Of a stretch of DNA of 64,000 bases, positions 60,478 to 64,000 are shown piece after piece. The notes below the pieces were generated by a model. It had not been told where the DNA came from and did not search any database. It saw nothing but the letters and a program-made list of their open reading frames with translations. How positions within the stretch are numbered: position 1 is the first letter of the stretch; every line of letters begins with the position of its first letter. This stretch comes from Lachnospiraceae bacterium. GTDB lineage: Bacteria; Bacillota; Clostridia; Lachnospirales; Lachnospiraceae. The stretch covers positions 33,322 through 97,321 of the forward strand of contig JAAVZU010000054.1 in NCBI GenBank assembly GCA_022791815.1. The letters are read 5' to 3'. The translations under genes were made by a program, and so were the position numbers.

Positions 60478-63159
60478 TTATGGTTGTGGTTTGGTATAGG
60501 CTGATGGTTCAACAGTTGTAGTTGTACTAATATTTGGATTTTGTTTATTAGGTTTTGAAGGAGCAGAAGTTTTTTGCGTATTTGCAGGCTTACTGCTGTT
60601 TTTAGGTTCTTTTTCTGAATTAGGTTCTATTGCTGTAGAACTATTGTGAGTGGTACATTTTGTTGTACTTCCTTTCTTAGAAATTACATAAGGAGTATCA
60701 GCAGTAGTGCCTGTTTCGTCTTTCAGTAAGAAAGATTTGGTGACAATACAATTAGCAGGGCAATAAGGACCTGCTAATTGTCCAGATATACTACAAATCT
60801 GTACACTTATATGACGGTCACAATGTTTCGTTGGAGCAGAACCAGCAAAATATTCGGTTCGCACTGTAGAGCCTCCTGCTGCTTGGGAGCATTCCGAGGA
60901 AGCAAGTAATCCAGATTTTGTACATATACTTGCAGACACAATAGAGGAAGGTCCATGAAACTCTTTTACTTTTAATCCACTATGAATTTGTTCCATAATC
61001 TTCCGCCAAATTACTTTGTGATAAGAAGTATTGCTTTGGGATTTGTTATTATCATAACCACCCCAGATACCAGCAGTATAATAAGGTGTATATCCAATAA
61101 ACCATGCATCTACGTTTTTAGTAGTAGTTCCAGTTTTTCCGGCTACAGGCATAGAGGTTGTGGTTAATTTGGCGAGTGTACCAGTACCTGATGTAACAAC
61201 ATCCTTCATTGCACTGGTTAATAAGAATGCTGTAGATTCTTTCATAACCTGTTTTGGCTTAGGTGTTTTGTCTAATAATAAATTTCCATCGTGGTCTAAA
61301 ATTTTTGTATACAAAATTGGTTTGTTGTATTTGCCTGCATTAGCAATAGATGCATAAGCAGCCGTAGCTTCTAAATTCGTTACACCATGTGTCAAACCTC
61401 CTAATGCAGTGGATAAGTTTACATCATTTGCTGGAAGGGAGGTATCACCAATTAAAGTAGTAAATCCTAATTTTTTTAGATATTTAAAACCAACTTGTGG
61501 TGTGACATCTGCTAAAGTTTTTACAGTTACTACATTCATGGATTCCCGGATTCCTTCGCGAAGAGTAGAAAGACCACGATATCCGCTGCTATACCAGTTT
61601 TTTACTTTTTTCCCAGTTCCTGGATAATAGTATTCTGCATCGTCTTGAACAGTAGCAAGGGTCATACCACCAGCATCAATAGCAGGCAGGTATGCAGAAA
61701 GTACCTTAAATGTAGATCCGGGCTGGCGTACTGTAGAAGTGGCACGATTTAATGTTCTGCTGGCAATTTTCTGACCTCGTCCACCTACTAATGCTTTTAC
61801 TTCGCCAGTAGATTGATCCATTAAAACAAAGGATATCTGTGGCTGGATAGAAGTATTGATTACTTCACCATCTATGGTGTCACCTTTTTTAACAATATGT
61901 TTTTGATATTGTTTTGCATAATTTTCAGCTTCTTTTTCTGTAGAAAACAATAAGTCAAAAGAAGAATTGGATTTTTTAAAATATGCTTCTAAGGTCTGCT
62001 CATCATAATTTGTTGTTTTTCCATTTTTATTTGTTACAGTGAGACGATAAGTCAGGGCATATTCTGCTGAGAAAGGATATAGGGAAGTATCTGCAATAAC
62101 AGAATCACAAATTTTCTGCATTTTTTTGTCCTGAGTAGTATAGATACTAAGACCTCCACGGTACAATAGGTTTGTTGCCTGGGATTTAGTATATCCTAAT
62201 TCCTTTTGTAAATCAGATAAGACTTCCTCAATTACTGCATCTGTAAAATAGGAGGTGACAACATTGCTGACTTTTGTTTTCTTTTTATTTACTTTTTGAA
62301 TTCTGGTGTATACATCATCTGCAAGTGCTTCATCATATTGATCTTTTGTAATCATATCAAGAGAGAGCATCTTGTCTAGTACATCTTCTCTACGATGGGA
62401 ATTATCTTCTGGATAACTGATGGGGTTAAGTGCAGAAGGATTCTTGGTAATTCCAGCTATTACAGCACATTCTGACAGAGTAAGTTTACTTACATCTTTG
62501 TCGAAATAGCGTTTGGAAGCAGCTTGTACACCAAGAGTATTCTGACCTAGGTTAATAGTGTTTAAGTAGTTTTCTAAAATAGTTTCTTTGGATACATTTT
62601 TTTCTAACTGTATTGCTAGATATTGTTCCTGAATCTTACGTTGGATCTTATCTGCCATCGTAGATTCATTACCACCTGAGAATATGATATTTTTTAAAAG
62701 CTGTTGTGTAATTGTACTAGCACCTTGGTTTAAGGAACCACTTGCTACACCTGCAATAGATACACGGACAATACCTTTAATATCAATACCTTCATGACTA
62801 TAGAAACGCTCGTCCTCAATTGCAATAAATGCATTTTTTAAGTTTTCTGGAATCTTGGACAAGGAAACAGATATACGGTTGGCATTGGAACCTACTAATT
62901 TGTAGATTTCTTTGCCTTTATTGTCATACACAGTAGAGGCAAAGGCTTCTGGCTCAATATTGTCAAAATCAATTTCAGGGGTATTATCAATTATACCAAG
63001 AACAAGACCATACCCTCCATATCCAGCAATAATAGCAATTGCCAATGTACCTATAATCACGATTCGCAACATCCATACATTGAATTTTGAACGCATCTTA
63101 GGAGATGCAGAGCGTAATTGTTTTTGTTTTTTTTGTATATTTTTTTTGGAATAATTCAT
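60478..63159 (-). CDS. Class A penicillin-binding protein (PBP1A type)
   Basis: 893 residues from MNYSKKNIQKKQKQLRSASP (AAAGGATG on the minus strand). One membrane helix (~32-52), a GT51 glycosyltransferase domain (EDERFYSHEGIDIKGIVRV, SLNQGASTITQQLLKN), a linker, and a transpeptidase domain with SxxK PGSTFKVLSAY, SMN RESMNVVTV and KTG GKTGTTTKNVDAWFIGYT. A Cys-rich tail (CTKSGLLASSECSQAAGG; CDRHISVQICSISGQLAGPY) and a low-complexity Ser/Thr/Pro end are outside. Polymerises and crosslinks peptidoglycan. First gene of an operon with tyrA. Confidence 0.93.
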   Translation of the reverse strand: MNYSKKNIQKKQKQLRSASPKMRSKFNVWMLRIVIIGTLAIAIIAGYGGYGLVLGIIDNTPEIDFDNIEPEAFASTVYDNKGKEIYKLVGSNANRISVSLSKIPENLKNAFIAIEDERFYSHEGIDIKGIVRVSIAGVASGSLNQGASTITQQLLKNIIFSGGNESTMADKIQRKIQEQYLAIQLEKNVSKETILENYLNTINLGQNTLGVQAASKRYFDKDVSKLTLSECAVIAGITKNPSALNPISYPEDNSHRREDVLDKMLSLDMITKDQYDEALADDVYTRIQKVNKKKTKVSNVVTSYFTDAVIEEVLSDLQKELGYTKSQATNLLYRGGLSIYTTQDKKMQKICDSVIADTSLYPFSAEYALTYRLTVTNKNGKTTNYDEQTLEAYFKKSNSSFDLLFSTEKEAENYAKQYQKHIVKKGDTIDGEVINTSIQPQISFVLMDQSTGEVKALVGGRGQKIASRTLNRATSTVRQPGSTFKVLSAYLPAIDAGGMTLATVQDDAEYYYPGTGKKVKNWYSSGYRGLSTLREGIRESMNVVTVKTLADVTPQVGFKYLKKLGFTTLIGDTSLPANDVNLSTALGGLTHGVTNLEATAAYASIANAGKYNKPILYTKILDHDGNLLLDKTPKPKQVMKESTAFLLTSAMKDVVTSGTGTLAKLTTTSMPVAGKTGTTTKNVDAWFIGYTPYYTAGIWGGYDNNKSQSNTSYHKVIWRKIMEQIHSGLKVKEFHGPSSIVSASICTKSGLLASSECSQAAGGSTVRTEYFAGSAPTKHCDRHISVQICSISGQLAGPYCPANCIVTKSFLLKDETGTTADTPYVISKKGSTTKCTTHNSSTAIEPNSEKEPKNSSKPANTQKTSAPSKPNKQNPNISTTTTVEPSAYTKPQP

Positions 63160-63269
63160 ATAAACATCCTTTCCCAAACACCTGTTATAAGATATTGTGA
63201 ATAATTGAGGATAGGTTATAAGCTCAGTTATATAAAGTATTTTACCAAATTTATTGTGGAAATTCAAGA

Positions 63270-63312
63270 AATCCAGCCTATTTTAAATTCGCCTTAGGCG
63301 AAAGGCTGGATT
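63270..63312. repeat. Nested hairpin upstream of the PBP gene
   Basis: Outer arms AATCCAGCC (63270-63278) and GGCTGGATT (63304-63312); inner TTCGCC/GGCGAA around TTA. The sequence AATAGGCTGGATT is repeated at 52318 in the trpS leader (reverse sense). It lies in the putative 5' leader of the PBP-tyrA operon. Confidence 0.6.
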
Positions 63313-63454
63313 ATTCGCTGTAGCAAATTGTTTTTGTTTTAAATTGTTTACATATTTTTATTTCTTTAATTGGTAATTTTGTACCCAGCATCATGACATT
63401 GGTTCAGTTGGGCTTGTTTTAATTGTTGGTAATATAGAATTATTTTGATCAGTA

Positions 63455-63463
63455 TGATATAAT
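63455..63463 (+). promoter_or_regulatory. Extended -10 promoter of the GNAT pseudogene
   Basis: TGATATAAT (TG-n-TATAAT) with no clear -35; 47 bp before the ATG. Confidence 0.5.
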
Positions 63464-63509
63464 GTTTATGTTGTTAAAAATAACAAATTGGGATTTGAGG
63501 AGATAAAAA

Positions 63510-63958
63510 ATGCTTGTCAGAGAATATCAGATATCCGGCTGCAAAGAAATTACAGAGCTATTTTATAATACAGTCCACACAGTAATTGCGAAAGATTATA
63601 CAAAAGAACAACTAGATGTATGGGCAACAGGACAAGTGGATTTAGAAAAATGGAACCAGTCGCTTCAAGAACATTACAGCATAGTTGTTATTGAAAGTGA
63701 AGTTATTGTAGGCTTTGGGGATATAGATAAAACTGGTTACCTTGGCTGTCTGTTTGTTCACACCGGTTATCAGGGAAAAGGTATTGCAACTGCTATTTGT
63801 AATCAACTGGAGCAAGCTGTTCAAGGAGATATTACTACTCACGTTTCTATTACGGCGAAGCCTTTTTGGAAAAAAGAGGTTATAAGGTTGTTAAGGAACA
63901 GCAGGTAGAACGACAAGGAATTTTTCTTAAAAACTTCTGTATGGAAAAAAACAGATGA
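63510..63958 (+). pseudogene. Frameshifted GNAT acetyltransferase
   Basis: Starts MLVREYQISGCKEITELFYN (GAGGAG upstream). The GNAT core is intact: VIVGFGDIDKTGYLGCLFVH and GYQGKGIATAICNQLE (acetyl-CoA loop). After ITAKPF the frame breaks at the T5 run 63863-63867: the current frame gives WKKEVIRLLRNSR and stops at 63908, whereas the +1-base frame gives LEKRGYKVVKEQQVERQGIF to a stop at 63958, the normal C-terminus of this family. One T is missing; phase variation at the run, a real lesion or a sequencing error are all possible. The readable frame-1 product would have 132 residues. Confidence 0.8.
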
Positions 63959-64000
63959 TTTTCTGTTTAGAATGGAGAAAATGATGATTATTTTAATAAC

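Larger units (their letters stand above)
63160..63509. other. Intergenic region between PBP and GNAT genes
   Basis: 350 bp between divergent genes. It holds a strong hairpin (63270-63312) and an extended -10 (63455-63463). I see no coding potential. Confidence 0.6.

Noticed and set aside
63981..64000. Possible start of another gene (GGAG then ATGATGATTATTTTAATAAC)
   Set aside because: Only 20 bases remain before the window ends; a ribosome site is present but nothing can be said about a product.
1..64000. tRNA, rRNA, CRISPR arrays, intact insertion sequences, prophage genes
   Set aside because: I scanned for tRNA TpsiC arms, regularly spaced repeats, transposases and phage structural genes and saw none.

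Overview
The window comes from a low-G+C, spore-forming Clostridia, most likely a Lachnospiraceae (Clostridium cluster XIVa) species. The evidence is AT-rich codon use with strong AGGAGG-type ribosome sites, the spoIIAA-spoIIAB-sigF-spoVA sporulation cluster, formate-tetrahydrofolate ligase, a meso-DAP-type MurE, and several gene families I know mainly from Lachnospiraceae (DUF5716/DUF5717, DUF6472, a Gly/Cys-rich 'chorion-like' peptide). It is ordinary chromosome: no tRNA, rRNA, CRISPR array, intact insertion sequence or phage was seen.

Layout. 1-1.5 kb: small hypothetical gene and a CobD/HisC-like aminotransferase (minus strand). 1.7-8.8 kb: four-gene operon (giant solenoid protein, Hsp70/actin-like protein, TPR protein, coiled-coil membrane protein) of unknown function, the best candidate for an undescribed system. 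8.9-11.3 kb: membrane-anchored GNAT, TetR regulator and a divergent flavin oxidoreductase. 11.7-18.8 kb: tepA and spoIIIE/ftsK, separated by a decayed AAA-ATPase/nuclease pseudogene and a GPH sugar transporter. 18.9-21 kb: two tandem RimK-like ATP-grasp ligases and a Cys-rich small protein. 21.1-26.9 kb: fhs, GH25 lysozyme, HMGL-like aldolase, sfsA. 27-33.3 kb: response-regulator remnant, then Cys/Met lyase, dapF, murE, asnB. 33.3-36.4 kb: T-box leader and valS. 36.6-39.8 kb: FapA/DUF342 protein, small protein, zinc-ribbon TPR protein. 40.1-43.5 kb: forespore sigma-F operon. 43.7-50.5 kb: nfo, FliB-like protein, PIN-domain protein, a variant truA, leuS. 50.7-64 kb: small genes, luxS, trpS, aroC, Cys-rich peptide, intracellular subtilisin, queA, then aroA, tyrA and a class A PBP on the minus strand, and a frameshifted GNAT gene at the right edge.

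How genes work together. dapF, murE and asnB sit in one operon and plausibly make and amidate the DAP stem peptide, with the class A PBP and GH25 lysozyme acting on the same wall. aroC, aroA, tyrA and trpS concern aromatic amino acids. The spoIIA/sigF block and SpoIIIE serve early forespore development, but the spoVA run stops after spoVAC.

Between genes there is a dispersed family of short palindromes whose arms read GTAACWGTTC...GAACWGTTAC. Several sit in leaders just upstream of genes, and two provide the stop codon of the preceding gene (trpS, tyrA). A ~210-bp foldback element at 11.46-11.67 kb and a ~100-bp inverted repeat at 50.65 kb are separate structured intergenic elements.
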